A DNA stretch of 64,000 nucleotides from Aliivibrio sifiae (GTDB taxonomy: Bacteria > Pseudomonadota > Gammaproteobacteria > Enterobacterales > Vibrionaceae). This document shows, one piece after another, positions 40,290-48,850 of this stretch. A program made the translations under genes and the position numbers. Within the stretch, counting starts at the first letter, position 1, and each line of letters opens with the position of its first letter. The stretch covers positions 1,520,118-1,584,117 of the forward strand of contig NZ_MSCP01000001.1 in the NCBI RefSeq assembly GCF_002954715.1, written 5' to 3'. The notes beneath the pieces were generated by a model. The model saw only the letters and a program-made list of their open reading frames with translations, was not told the DNA's origin and searched no databases.

Positions 40290-42146
40290 ATGAGTTTTCC
40301 ATTTAATGATGAATTTAAAGAAATAATAGAGATTTCTGGCGAGAAAAATAAAGTCATTCATAATGAAGAAGCAAACTCGCTCCTATTATCCCTTGATTCA
40401 TATAGCCATGACATAAAAATGGAAGTACTACGCCGTATTTCCTTTATTAAGTGGATCAAACCTCGCTTAAAGGGTGGCTGGACACAAAAAAACTTAAATC
40501 CTCTTATTGATGATGCTGCTACACAATTAAAAATGGCGGCCCCTAAATGGCGAACTCTTGCTGAATGGCATAAAAATTACCATTCAAGCGGGAATGATAT
40601 CTCCTCTTTAATCCCAAAGCACTCAAGTAAAGGTAATATTCAACAGCATACTGATAGCGATTTTTTGATAAAAAAAGCAATTAACGAAAAATATTTAACA
40701 TTAACCCGATGTTCTATCAGTCAAACTTTTAAGTACTATTGTGATCTAGTAATAATAGAAAACCGTTCCTTGCCTGAAAATCAAATCAAATCTGTCAGTC
40801 AACGTACTTTTTACAACCGAATCAATGCACTACCTAAATATGATGTAGCTTTAAAGCGGTATGGTAAACGATATGCTGATATTAATTACCGAACCGTAGA
40901 TAGAATGGTAAATGTAACAAGACCTTTAGAGCGAGTAGAAATAGATCACACACCTCTTGATTTAATCTTACTTGATGACAACTTAGAGATACCATTAGGT
41001 CGTCCATACCTAACAATTTTAATCGATAGTTATAGCAAATGCATTGTCGGCTATAACCTTAGCTTTAGGCATCCTAGCTTTGAATCTATTCGTCACGCTT
41101 TTTGCAATGCCTGCCTTGATAAATCATCTATTACACAACAATACCCTCACCTTCAACAGGATTGGCCTATTTCTGGAAAAATTGAAAATCTTGTTGTTGA
41201 TAATGGCGCTGAGTTCTGGAGTAATAGCTTAGAAGATAGTTTACTGCCTTTTGCTACCAATATTTTATATAACAAGGTTGGTAAACCATGGATGAAACCT
41301 CTTGTTGAAAAGTTTTTTGACCTGTTAAATAAAGGCTTAGTCCATTCCCTCCCAGGAACAACTCGCTCAAGAATAGAGCAACTGAAAGGTTATAATCCTA
41401 AAAAAGATGCAGCGATTACATTCAGTTTATTTTTAGAACTATTTCATACGTGGATTATCGATATCTATCATATGACTTCCGATACAAGAGAGACTGCTGT
41501 TCCTTATTTTAAATGGCAAGAAGGAGTAACGGCTTTACCCCCTCTCACCTATACAGATGAAGAAGCCCAACAATTACGAATAGAGCTTGGAATATTAAAT
41601 ACTCGAACGGTTCGTATTGGAGGGATTTTTCTTTATGGATTACGTTATGAATCAGAAGAATTAAGTGAATACAGAAAAATTTGGGGTTCTATTGATAAGA
41701 ATAACCTAACGCTGAAAACAAAAACCGACCCTTCTGATATATCACATATTTTTGTCTATTTAACTAATGAATCTCGTTATATTAAAGTTCCTTGCATGAC
41801 AGATATTAGCTATACATCAGGCCTTACGTTATTTCAGCATCAAACAGCTCAAAAATTACAAAGAACTAAAACAAGATTACAAATAGAACATGAAAAACTC
41901 GCTGATTCACGTATGTATGTTGAAAATAGAATTGCGGAAGAAGTAGAAAAAATCAAATCTAGTAAAAAACGTACTACGAAAACTACCCATGCATCAAAGA
42001 TAGCTCGGCACCAAGATATTGGTGGTCATACTCAAAAGTCGATTCAAGTACCTAGTGAGCAAAGTGAAATCAAAAAACTGAATACAAATGAACATGATGT
42101 TTTAAATGGATGGGATGAACAATTTGATGATTTAGAGGGATTTTGA
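40290..42146 (+). CDS. tnsB: Tn7-like transposase TnsB (DDE recombinase)
   Basis: TnsB binds the transposon ends and performs 3' cleavage and strand transfer. The roughly 618-residue product has N-terminal DNA-binding domains and an rve/retroviral-integrase core. The catalytic residues are the Asp in VEIDHTPLD, the Asp in VVDNGAEFW and the Glu in KPLVEKFFD. A Mu-type C-terminal beta-barrel precedes a Lys/Ser-rich tail (about 540-600) expected to contact TnsC. The start ATG lies two bases after tnsA; its end overlaps tnsC by one base. Confidence 0.92.
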   Translation: MSFPFNDEFKEIIEISGEKNKVIHNEEANSLLLSLDSYSHDIKMEVLRRISFIKWIKPRLKGGWTQKNLNPLIDDAATQLKMAAPKWRTLAEWHKNYHSSGNDISSLIPKHSSKGNIQQHTDSDFLIKKAINEKYLTLTRCSISQTFKYYCDLVIIENRSLPENQIKSVSQRTFYNRINALPKYDVALKRYGKRYADINYRTVDRMVNVTRPLERVEIDHTPLDLILLDDNLEIPLGRPYLTILIDSYSKCIVGYNLSFRHPSFESIRHAFCNACLDKSSITQQYPHLQQDWPISGKIENLVVDNGAEFWSNSLEDSLLPFATNILYNKVGKPWMKPLVEKFFDLLNKGLVHSLPGTTRSRIEQLKGYNPKKDAAITFSLFLELFHTWIIDIYHMTSDTRETAVPYFKWQEGVTALPPLTYTDEEAQQLRIELGILNTRTVRIGGIFLYGLRYESEELSEYRKIWGSIDKNNLTLKTKTDPSDISHIFVYLTNESRYIKVPCMTDISYTSGLTLFQHQTAQKLQRTKTRLQIEHEKLADSRMYVENRIAEEVEKIKSSKKRTTKTTHASKIARHQDIGGHTQKSIQVPSEQSEIKKLNTNEHDVLNGWDEQFDDLEGF

Positions 42147-43156
42147 TGCACACTTTATCTTCGACTCAAAAAGAACAACTCATCAACTTTAATCAATGCT
42201 TTATTGAGTATCCAATAATTACTCATATCTACTCTATTTTTAATGATTTACGAATGAATCAAGGTTTAGGTGCAGAACCACAATGTATGCTCTTACTTGG
42301 TGATACTGGTTCAGGAAAGTCAGCACTCGTTAATAACTATCTGTTACAACAACCGTCATCAAATTCTTCTGCACTCAGTTCATTACCCGTGTTACATACA
42401 CGTATCCCACATAGAGTGAATAACGAACAAACCATGTATCAACTGTTAACTGATTTAGGACAATCACCTTCAGGAACGAGAAGAGCGAAACGCTCAGAAA
42501 TCGCTCTCGCCGAAGGAGTCGTTCGAGCTTTAAAGCGTAAAAAAACAGAACTCATTATTATTAATGAATTTCAAGAACTCATCGAATTTTCAAGTGCTAA
42601 AGAACGTCAGAATGTCGCTAACACGCTTAAATACATTAGTGAAGAAGCTAGAGTATCAATTGTGTTAGTTGGTATGCCCTATGCAGATATTATTTCTGAA
42701 GAACCTCAATGGGGATCTCGCTTAGCATGGAAAACACAAATAGAATATTTCTCATTAAAAAATGACATGAAAACATATGTTCAATTCCTAAAAGGCCTAG
42801 CAAATCGAATGGGGTATGATGAGGTGCCATCATTGCACAATAAGGAGCTTGCTATTCCACTGTTTTCAATTTGTAGGGGTGAGCTAAGGCAACTTAAGAA
42901 CTTCTGCTCTGATGCGATGCTAGAAAGCTTTAAGCAAAACAAAAACACACTAACTCATGATGTATTAAGTGCCACTTTCAAGTACAAATTTCCAACAAAG
43001 AAAAATCCATTTGAAATGAATGTAGCTGACGTTCCAATTCAAGAGGTAGAGTCTTATTCAAAGTATAGTCTAAACGCAATGACTGATGATGAACGCCTTA
43101 CTGCAACTAAGTTTCTTGATGCTATGTCCTTATCTTCACTGTTGAGTAAGAGTTGA
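42146..43156 (+). CDS. tnsC: Tn7-like AAA+ regulator TnsC
   Basis: TnsC is the AAA+ switch that bridges the target selector and TnsAB. The 336-residue product has Walker A LLLGDTGSGKSALV, Walker B ELIIINEFQELI and a sensor region ISIVLVGMPYAD. It is much shorter than Tn7 TnsC (555 residues) and close to TnsC of I-F3 CASTs (about 330). The ATG overlaps the tnsB stop (TGATG). No tniQ or tnsD follows, and a strong terminator ends the operon. Confidence 0.9.
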   Translation: MHTLSSTQKEQLINFNQCFIEYPIITHIYSIFNDLRMNQGLGAEPQCMLLLGDTGSGKSALVNNYLLQQPSSNSSALSSLPVLHTRIPHRVNNEQTMYQLLTDLGQSPSGTRRAKRSEIALAEGVVRALKRKKTELIIINEFQELIEFSSAKERQNVANTLKYISEEARVSIVLVGMPYADIISEEPQWGSRLAWKTQIEYFSLKNDMKTYVQFLKGLANRMGYDEVPSLHNKELAIPLFSICRGELRQLKNFCSDAMLESFKQNKNTLTHDVLSATFKYKFPTKKNPFEMNVADVPIQEVESYSKYSLNAMTDDERLTATKFLDAMSLSSLLSKS

Positions 43157-43183
43157 GGATGATTTTTGAGCAGCATATACTTA

Positions 43184-43218
43184 GTGTTAACTCATTTTGG
43201 ATAAAAATGAGTTAACAC
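43184..43218 (+). terminator. Terminator of the tnsABC operon
   Basis: A perfect 15-bp stem (GTGTTAACTCATTTT and its complement) with a 5-base loop is followed by CTTTTCT. It ends the tns operon 28 bases after tnsC and shows that no further tns gene is meant to be read from it. Confidence 0.85.
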
Positions 43219-43278
43219 TTTTCTAAATTAACATTCAATTTATTACTTTCGGTATTGAACATCACTTAACTCAATTTC

Positions 43279-44739
43279 TTATCTTGAGTATGAACTAGGC
43301 TTGGGAAATCCTCCTCTAATTACAACTACAATGACCAAAGTACTGCTTGTCCCACTAGGATGAGAAAAAACAGCAATATCTTCTTCGACACACCCTAACG
43401 GTGCTGTTTTGGGCGATGACTCTAAAACTGCTAATATTCCAACTCTCTTTCCCAAAGCGATAGCATAACTAGCAGTTTGATCAAAATACTTTGTGAAGTC
43501 TCCTGGGAGCATTGGCTTTCGATGCTCAACCTTTAACTCTATTGGAATGTCACAAAAGGTTAAATCTGTAATTCCACCTGCAGCTTCAACATGACTATGT
43601 AGTTTTTCTCCAATGTCTGATCTATTACTCAATAACTTAAAAGTTAAATCTTGGAAGTCTTTCTCTGAGGTTTTTTCTTGGAACATACCTACCTTGAGTG
43701 CTTGGGCGTATATATTACCTAGCCCCCCTAGAACTGTCATAACAGTTGCCACATCATCCTCATTAATGACGTGTAGTGTTCTTAATTGGTTTCTTATTTG
43801 AATCAGGCGTTTATCTACATGAGAGAAGCCAGATATAGGGTTGGAGTCTATATCTGTTCCTTCAAGCAATAATCTTCTGTGACCTATAATTTCAACTTTT
43901 CCGTTATGTTTAGAATCGGTAAACTCTGCGGCGTAAAGAAACTCATAAGGTCTAGAACCAAATGAGTGAGCTACTTCTAACACTGCTCTGCCAGTATCTC
44001 TCAATATGAATGGTTCTTCACCGTCAGGTTTTTTAAAGTTAAACGTAGGCAACCATTCCCTTTCTCTTGCATCGACAGTAACGGGCGTCAGCAACAAATT
44101 TGTTGCATCTATCGGCCAATTGGAAACTCTAACTTCCAATGTTAAATCGTATGAAGTACCAGGTTTAAGGTAGTTAAAGTTTTTTGCTGGCTGCCCATCA
44201 ATATCAAACTTTACAAAAGCAACACTAGTTTTGTCTCTTTGATCTATTCCTGTATCCCTCGGAGAATATGATGCTATAGGTGGCTTCTTCATCCTAGAAT
44301 ACAAAAGCAGCGGAAGATCCCAACGAAAAAACAAATCAGCTATTGATTCAAGTTCGTTGATATTGCAAATTGCATTAACTTTATCAATGAACCCCTTGAA
44401 CAAAGCATCTTCCTCTGCCATTAAAGATTCGTCTAGCTCTGAGAGTTTCAGTTTCGCTGAACTCAGGAACCTTTGAGAGTCACTATCTGCATTTCGAATG
44501 GATTGCTTCCACTGCGCAAGCAAAAGGAATATTGATACAGAAAACTGAAACCGTCGGTATCTATTCTCTACCTCTCCATTTCCTAACTCATCAACAATTT
44601 CCCCGAGTTCAAGGCAGGCATTTTGAAGTATCTCTATACTTCCAGAAACTGGCTGTAAAGCTGTTTTGATGGAATTAAGTACTACGATTCTAGAAGTTAA
44701 AGCCTGGTGGAAAATCTCGAAACTCGGCTCGTTCTTCAT
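43279..44739 (-). CDS. Hypothetical protein with PD-(D/E)xK-like nuclease motif
   Basis: This 486-residue protein belongs to no family I can name. The N-terminal 160 residues are helical and hydrophobic in parts; the middle (about 165-290) looks like beta-rich repeats (SVAFVKFDIDGQPAKNF, TYDLTLEVRVSNWP). Near residue 390-420 AGGITDLTFCDIPIELKVE fits the Asp...Glu-x-Lys core of PD-(D/E)xK nucleases, followed by a Gln-containing helix (YFDQTASYAIALGKRVGIL). It is the second gene of an operon with the split HEAT-like gene, overlapping it by 50 bases. Position next to tns genes suggests transposon cargo, possibly defence. Confidence 0.55.
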   Translation of the reverse strand: MKNEPSFEIFHQALTSRIVVLNSIKTALQPVSGSIEILQNACLELGEIVDELGNGEVENRYRRFQFSVSIFLLLAQWKQSIRNADSDSQRFLSSAKLKLSELDESLMAEEDALFKGFIDKVNAICNINELESIADLFFRWDLPLLLYSRMKKPPIASYSPRDTGIDQRDKTSVAFVKFDIDGQPAKNFNYLKPGTSYDLTLEVRVSNWPIDATNLLLTPVTVDAREREWLPTFNFKKPDGEEPFILRDTGRAVLEVAHSFGSRPYEFLYAAEFTDSKHNGKVEIIGHRRLLLEGTDIDSNPISGFSHVDKRLIQIRNQLRTLHVINEDDVATVMTVLGGLGNIYAQALKVGMFQEKTSEKDFQDLTFKLLSNRSDIGEKLHSHVEAAGGITDLTFCDIPIELKVEHRKPMLPGDFTKYFDQTASYAIALGKRVGILAVLESSPKTAPLGCVEEDIAVFSHPSGTSSTLVIVVVIRGGFPKPSSYSR

Positions 44740-45418
44740 GCTCTTTCTCCAATTTTTTTATAAGCTCTTGCCATTTTTGTGTACTTTCATTACTCAGATT
44801 GCCAACTTGGATTTCAGATTCAATTTGTAACGCAGTTGCAACCAATTCAGTTTGGATTCGCCATAACAAATGACGCGTTTCTTCAGGTATCGAATTAACA
44901 AAGTCGTTGAACAAGTTCGTGCCAATAGCACTCTCGCCTGATATCGAGAGAGCTGTTGCATAAGTAATAGCTTCCAAAAAATCACCTTGCTTTAAAGGTT
45001 TTAGTAACTCTAAAGCCCCGACAATCTCTTTTTTACTGTTTATAAGCTCATGCTTTGTACTACTCAGTATTATGTCTTTACAATCACTTATTGATATGTC
45101 GCGAGTATAGCTGTCCCGTATCGCTTTTAAGGCGACTTTAAGAAAGCTCGGAAGTGTTTTAAATCTATAGCCAGATTGATTTACTGCATGGTATAAAGCA
45201 CTCCCTTCTTGTTTGAGTAGAATTGCGGATAGCAATTGACCATGTGCACCTTTGCATTCGGAATCACTTAAGCACAACGAAACCAACAGGTTGATACAAT
45301 CAACTAAAAAATCGCCATCATCACTTTCTTTCGAATAAACCAATACTAAGTTCCAAAGAGGACTTTTTATAAGCAAGCGCTTTTCTTCAGGAAAAGACCT
45401 ATATCTTAAAACGCTAAC
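44690..45418 (-). pseudogene. HEAT-like protein, C-terminal half (gene split by the inner element)
   Basis: This is the 3' part of a gene whose 5' part lies at 54176-54711, 8.8 kb away. It reads VLRYRSFPEEKRLLIKSPLW and continues helical to ERAEFRDFPPGFNF. The residues just before VLRY, encoded left of 45418, are transposon-derived in the present sequence. Joining this part to the 54176 fragment across one copy of CTAAC restores the frame as KSAVSVLRYRSF. The gene overlaps the nuclease-like gene downstream. It is inactivated by the insertion unless a truncated product retains function. Confidence 0.85.
45414..45418. repeat. Target-site duplication, left copy (CTAAC)
   Basis: The five bases before the left terminal repeat, CTAAC, are identical to those after the right terminal repeat (54176-54180). 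A 5-bp duplication is the hallmark of Tn7/Mu-type transposition. Confidence 0.92.
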
Positions 45419-45445
45419 TGTGAGAGAGGAATAAAGTCCCATACT
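45419..45445 (+). repeat. Left terminal inverted repeat of the inner element
   Basis: This 27-base end begins TGTGAGAGAG and contains AATAAAG..CCATACT. It matches the reverse complement of 54149-54175 at 21 of 27 positions. The pattern also resembles the canonical Tn7 end as I recall it (TGTGGGCGGACAATAAAG...AAACT), with about 19 of 27 positions equal. It contains the outermost TnsB-like site (45430-45445). Confidence 0.92.
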
Positions 45446-45495
45446 CAAAAACGATAGAAGCCATTATTATCTGTGGCTGCCTATTAGGATCATAA

Positions 45496-45566
45496 AATAG
45501 AGTTTCATACTAAACGACATAATTGAACAGCCAATGAGCAAACATTAGGTAATAAAGATTCATACT
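45496..45566 (+). repeat. Internal TnsB-like sites of the left end
   Basis: AATAGAGTTTCATACT (45496-45511) and AATAAAGATTCATACT (45551-45566) repeat the site within the terminal repeat. Spacings of 66 and 55 bases resemble the widely spaced sites of Tn7 left ends. Confidence 0.8.
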
Positions 45567-45567
45567 T

Positions 45568-45765
45568 TTATTCGCTGTTCAGAACGTAGTCAGTGCCTTT
45601 TTCTGATCGCTTATATTTATACTGTGGTCTGATCCATGTTGGCGTGCGTTCTTTGATGACGTAACCATGTTCAGCCAACCACATCAAATCGGGAGAGTGG
45701 TGAGATCCATCATACCCACCGATATCGAACGGTCTTTCAAACTTATCTAGCCGCAAGCTTTTCAA
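45568..45765 (-). CDS. Short unknown protein at the left end of the inner element
   Basis: The 65-codon frame starts at a TTG (45765) and encodes a basic, aromatic-rich peptide (DIGGYDGSHHSPDLMWLAEHG, then WIRPQYKYKRSEKGTDYVL). The composition looks protein-like, but there is no good ribosome binding site and an in-frame stop lies just upstream. It may be a C-terminal remnant of a lost cargo gene. I recognise no family. Confidence 0.35.
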   Translation of the reverse strand: MKSLRLDKFERPFDIGGYDGSHHSPDLMWLAEHGYVIKERTPTWIRPQYKYKRSEKGTDYVLNSE

Positions 45766-45975
45766 ACCTCAAGGCAGCGGCTCTAAATCAGAGCTCCGAA
45801 TGAACAAATCCAAGGGCTAGCAAAAGGTCATGTTGGAGCACATCATCACCAACCTTAGCAACAAGCATTACTTTCGAATTCCGTTCACTTTACAGCTACA
45901 AAACTACAATTCCGATGCTAATGTATTTTCAGTATATGTGGCATCCAATAGTCTCATGGACCGGGTGTTACAAGC

Positions 45976-46449
45976 TTGACTGAATTTGATGGCACCGATC
46001 ACTTTAGTCTGCAGCCATATACTAAACTTTACCGTACAGACGGGTACCCGATTCCAAAGTTCTACACATATAATGCAAAGCCACTAAAACTACTTCCTAG
46101 GTTGGCTTTATCAGAAGAGCAAAGCCGCTATAAAAAGGGTTCAACAGCGATTCGTGATTCCGTAGCAAGAATGAATGTTTCTAGTAGTTCAATGCTTAGA
46201 TTTAGTATGAACGAACCTAGAAACCCTAAATACACTGGAAACACGAAAATTCACATCAAAGCGTCTCCTGAGCAAGCTCAGAAGTGGGTTAATGAGAAAA
46301 CACAGATGGTTGCATACGTTAAACCAGCTATCATAGTTCACGCGCCATACCTGCACGATTACGCCGTAGTTTATAACCCAAATGAAGATGTGTACGTTAC
46401 CGAAAATGATGAACGCATTGTGAGCAAACGAGGTGGGACGTTAAAGTAA
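45976..46449 (+). CDS. Unknown protein, probably a gene remnant
   Basis: The frame of 157 residues starts at a TTG and is open back to 45952 with no ATG and no clear ribosome binding site, so it is probably the 3' part of a larger gene. The sequence is well-behaved protein (YTKLYRTDGYPIPKFYTYNAKP, then IHIKASPEQAQKWVNEKTQ) and ends with a hairpin terminator. No family is recognised. Its base composition is richer in GC than the neighbouring metabolic genes, suggesting a different origin. Confidence 0.45.
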   Translation: MTEFDGTDHFSLQPYTKLYRTDGYPIPKFYTYNAKPLKLLPRLALSEEQSRYKKGSTAIRDSVARMNVSSSSMLRFSMNEPRNPKYTGNTKIHIKASPEQAQKWVNEKTQMVAYVKPAIIVHAPYLHDYAVVYNPNEDVYVTENDERIVSKRGGTLK

Positions 46450-46457
46450 GTTAAGAT

Positions 46458-46504
46458 AGCCTCTTTGCTCTAAACTAAGCCTAGTTAGTTTCACATAAGA
46501 GGCT
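46458..46504 (+). terminator. Possible terminator after the unknown frame
   Basis: The repeat AGCCTCTT/AAGAGGCT encloses a roughly 31-base loop and is followed by TTCCT. The long loop and weak T-run make it a modest candidate. Confidence 0.4.
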
Positions 46505-46584
46505 TTCCTGCGAACGCATCAGCGATTTACGTTAGGCATATAATAGTAGACACACATTAAATCAAACCTCTTAATTGAGCCTTG

Positions 46585-47544
46585 TTAAGTTAACGGTGCT
46601 ACAGATCCATCACTAGGATCGAGTCCTAACATTATTTCTAAGTTTTGAACCGCTGCTCCTGAGGCTCCTTTACCCAAATTGTCATATATCGCTGTTAAGA
46701 CGACATGATCTGTATTTTTGGGGGCAAGTACATGAAGAGTCACTTTGTTAGAATTGTTATGAATATCTGGCTCAAGCCCATCAACATCGATGATGCTAGA
46801 ATAAGACCCTACACTAATAAACTGAGAATCATGATAGTGTTCTCTGAGTTCTTGCCTCAAATGCTCAGCATTTGCACGAGAAGAGCATCTATTTAACTGG
46901 ATTGGTATTTGAAGGATAATGCCTTGGCGATAATTCCCGTACATAGGAGTGAAAACAGGTTTATTAACCAAATTGCAATATTTATGTATTTCTTTGATAT
47001 GCTTATGCTCATCGTGCAAGGCATAACGTCTGACCTGACTTGAAATATGACTCTTATGATTAGGGTCCTCAAACCTAGCAATAGCTTCCCGCCCCCCACC
47101 GGTATATCCTGAAACCGCGTTTACAGCATAAGGGTAGTTAGCATCTAGTAGTTTTGCTTCTATGAGAGGCTTTAGTAAAAGTATGGCACCAGTTGGATAG
47201 CAGCCTGGGTTTGATACTCTGCTTGCACTCTCAATGAGAGTACTTTGGTTTTGAGATAGTTCGGGTAAACCATAAGTCCATCCGTCAGTAACCCTGTGAG
47301 CAGAACTAGCATCAAGTACCCTAACATTAGGTGAAGAGATTAATGATACCGATTCACGTGCCGCCTGATCAGGCAAGCACAATATAACTACATCAGCGCT
47401 ATTGATCATATCTTTACGCGCTGACAAGTTTTTGCGGTACTTAGCTTCAATTTCGATAATATTGACATCACGTCTATCTTTTAAACGAGAATGTATTTGT
47501 AGTCCAGTAGTACCAGCTAGTCCGTCAATGAATATGTTATTCAC
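46585..47544 (-). CDS. ArgC-like N-acyl-gamma-glutamyl-phosphate reductase
   Basis: The family reduces an acyl phosphate to an aldehyde with NADPH: in arginine synthesis, N-acetylglutamyl phosphate to its semialdehyde. The 319-residue protein has the Rossmann start IFIDGLAGTTGLQIHSRL, the active-site Cys in SNPGCYPTGAILLL, and the downstream GYTGGGREAIARF and HKHIKEIH segments. This length and pattern fit the short, type 2 ArgC class. As no other arginine gene is present and it lies inside a mobile cluster, I infer a second copy devoted to a special substrate. It follows the LysR gene by 33 bases. Confidence 0.88.
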   Translation of the reverse strand: MNNIFIDGLAGTTGLQIHSRLKDRRDVNIIEIEAKYRKNLSARKDMINSADVVILCLPDQAARESVSLISSPNVRVLDASSAHRVTDGWTYGLPELSQNQSTLIESASRVSNPGCYPTGAILLLKPLIEAKLLDANYPYAVNAVSGYTGGGREAIARFEDPNHKSHISSQVRRYALHDEHKHIKEIHKYCNLVNKPVFTPMYGNYRQGIILQIPIQLNRCSSRANAEHLRQELREHYHDSQFISVGSYSSIIDVDGLEPDIHNNSNKVTLHVLAPKNTDHVVLTAIYDNLGKGASGAAVQNLEIMLGLDPSDGSVAPLT

Positions 47545-47577
47545 TATGTCTTCCTTTGTTATATTTTTGAGAATTAG

Positions 47578-48393
47578 TTACATTAGATAGCCAACTAAGT
47601 CATCTTTGATGATATTAATTAGTTTGTTTCGTTCTGCGGTGAAATAGAGGTGAAATGGAACTTCTATATGTTCACCCACTACACAAAGATTACTGTCATT
47701 CTCAATGCAATCTTTTGCGAAGTTTTCTTCTAATATGGCTGAATACCCTTTATTTTTTATGCAGAGTAACGAGCTCTGATAACAATCGTTATGAGAGAGG
47801 CTGTATTGAGTTTTGATCGGTAAGCCCTCAATAAGCTGAGGAATATTCGGTAGCAAAATTTTTGTAACCTTACCGTTGTTCTGATCCGATTTACTTTCTA
47901 CTAATACAAAATTGATACAACCTAAATAGACGGACCTAATGCTATCGTCTTGTTGGGAGCAAAAGCCGATCCCAATATCTATTGGACTATGCTTCATTGC
48001 TACTAACATAGAATCATCTCCCATTCTTCGGATGTTGACCTTATGATTCTCTATTTCATTTGAAAGGGTTAGATTGCTCAGTTTTATGGGGTTAAATGCG
48101 TTGCTAACGGCTATGTTGACTCTTTCTTGATTGACGTCAACTTCAGATAGGGTAGCAACTAAATCTTTCATTCCTTGAGAAATACTATGAGCATGGTCAT
48201 ATATCTTTAGCCCCTGGGGTGATAATTGCATCCCTCGATTAGTCCGAACAAATACTTCCGTTCCTAGTCTGCTTTCTAATTGTTTTATTCTTTGACTTAA
48301 AGCCGCAGGTGTTGCATGGACTAGTTCTGACGCTCTTGCGAGAGTTCCCGTTTTCGCAATAGCCAGAAAAGCGTTAATTTGATTGATTTGCAT
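47578..48393 (-). CDS. LysR-family transcriptional regulator of the metabolic cluster
   Basis: The 271-residue protein has the N-terminal winged helix-turn-helix (INAFLAIAKTGTLARASELV, then TPAALSQRIKQLESRLGTEVF) and a shorter than usual effector-binding domain. The HTH resembles the ArgP/IciA style (ALSQRIKQLE), which would suit an amino-acid effector, but that is only suggestive. It precedes the ArgC-like gene in the same direction and is the only regulator in the inner element. Confidence 0.88.
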   Translation of the reverse strand: MQINQINAFLAIAKTGTLARASELVHATPAALSQRIKQLESRLGTEVFVRTNRGMQLSPQGLKIYDHAHSISQGMKDLVATLSEVDVNQERVNIAVSNAFNPIKLSNLTLSNEIENHKVNIRRMGDDSMLVAMKHSPIDIGIGFCSQQDDSIRSVYLGCINFVLVESKSDQNNGKVTKILLPNIPQLIEGLPIKTQYSLSHNDCYQSSLLCIKNKGYSAILEENFAKDCIENDSNLCVVGEHIEVPFHLYFTAERNKLINIIKDDLVGYLM

Positions 48394-48850
48394 TGTTCCA
48401 GTCTCGTTATAACTTGGAGTGCATATATAGCACCCAGTTTGATTTATTATGTATTAATGCATTTTAAAAGCCGGACCATGGTCAATATCACTGACGTTGA
48501 AGAGATATTTGTGTTTACAAGAGACCGACAATCTATATGAAGGTTGGATTAATGTGTTAGTTGTCCATTACTCCCACCCTCTGCACTGGTGAATTTATAT
48601 TCCCTTAATGTGAAAGCTTATTCTATAATAGAAACTGGTTGCATTATGTCAAATAAATGAGAAAAGTAATACGTTTTGTGAATATTTTTAGTGATTTTTT
48701 AATATTATGTTTATTTTCCCTTGGAGGCTTTTGATTTAAAAGGAGCCGTGTTAAATTGAGTTACCTTCAAAAATAGGAAAGTGGTAACATCGATCTAATC
48801 ACGGCTCTATCGCACAAGAGGGAGGTGATGCATGTTTATGTATTTTGTGG
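48394..48850. other. Non-coding region between LysR and ThiF-like genes
   Basis: This 457-base stretch has no long frame. It should contain the LysR promoter and possibly an operator. A structured terminator occupies 48737-48809. At 48834 an ATG follows a near-perfect ribosome binding site (GGGAGGTGATGC) on the plus strand and opens a 17-codon frame overlapping the end of the ThiF-like gene; whether it is translated is unknown. Confidence 0.5.
48737..48809 (-). terminator. Structured terminator of the ThiF-GNAT-2OG-ferredoxin operon
   Basis: On the minus strand the outer stem AGAGCCGTG/CACGGCTCC encloses an inner hairpin GTTACC/GGTAAC and is followed by TTTTAAAT. It lies about 40 bases after the ThiF-like stop. 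The nested shape is more elaborate than a simple terminator, so a regulatory RNA function is also possible. Confidence 0.55.

Noticed and set aside
46497-46540. GTTAGGC at 46531 resembling an integron attC core site next to an inverted repeat
   Set aside because: No matching left core (GCCTAAC type) is found at a proper distance and no integrase or cassette-like tandem array is present. The inverted repeat fits a terminator better.
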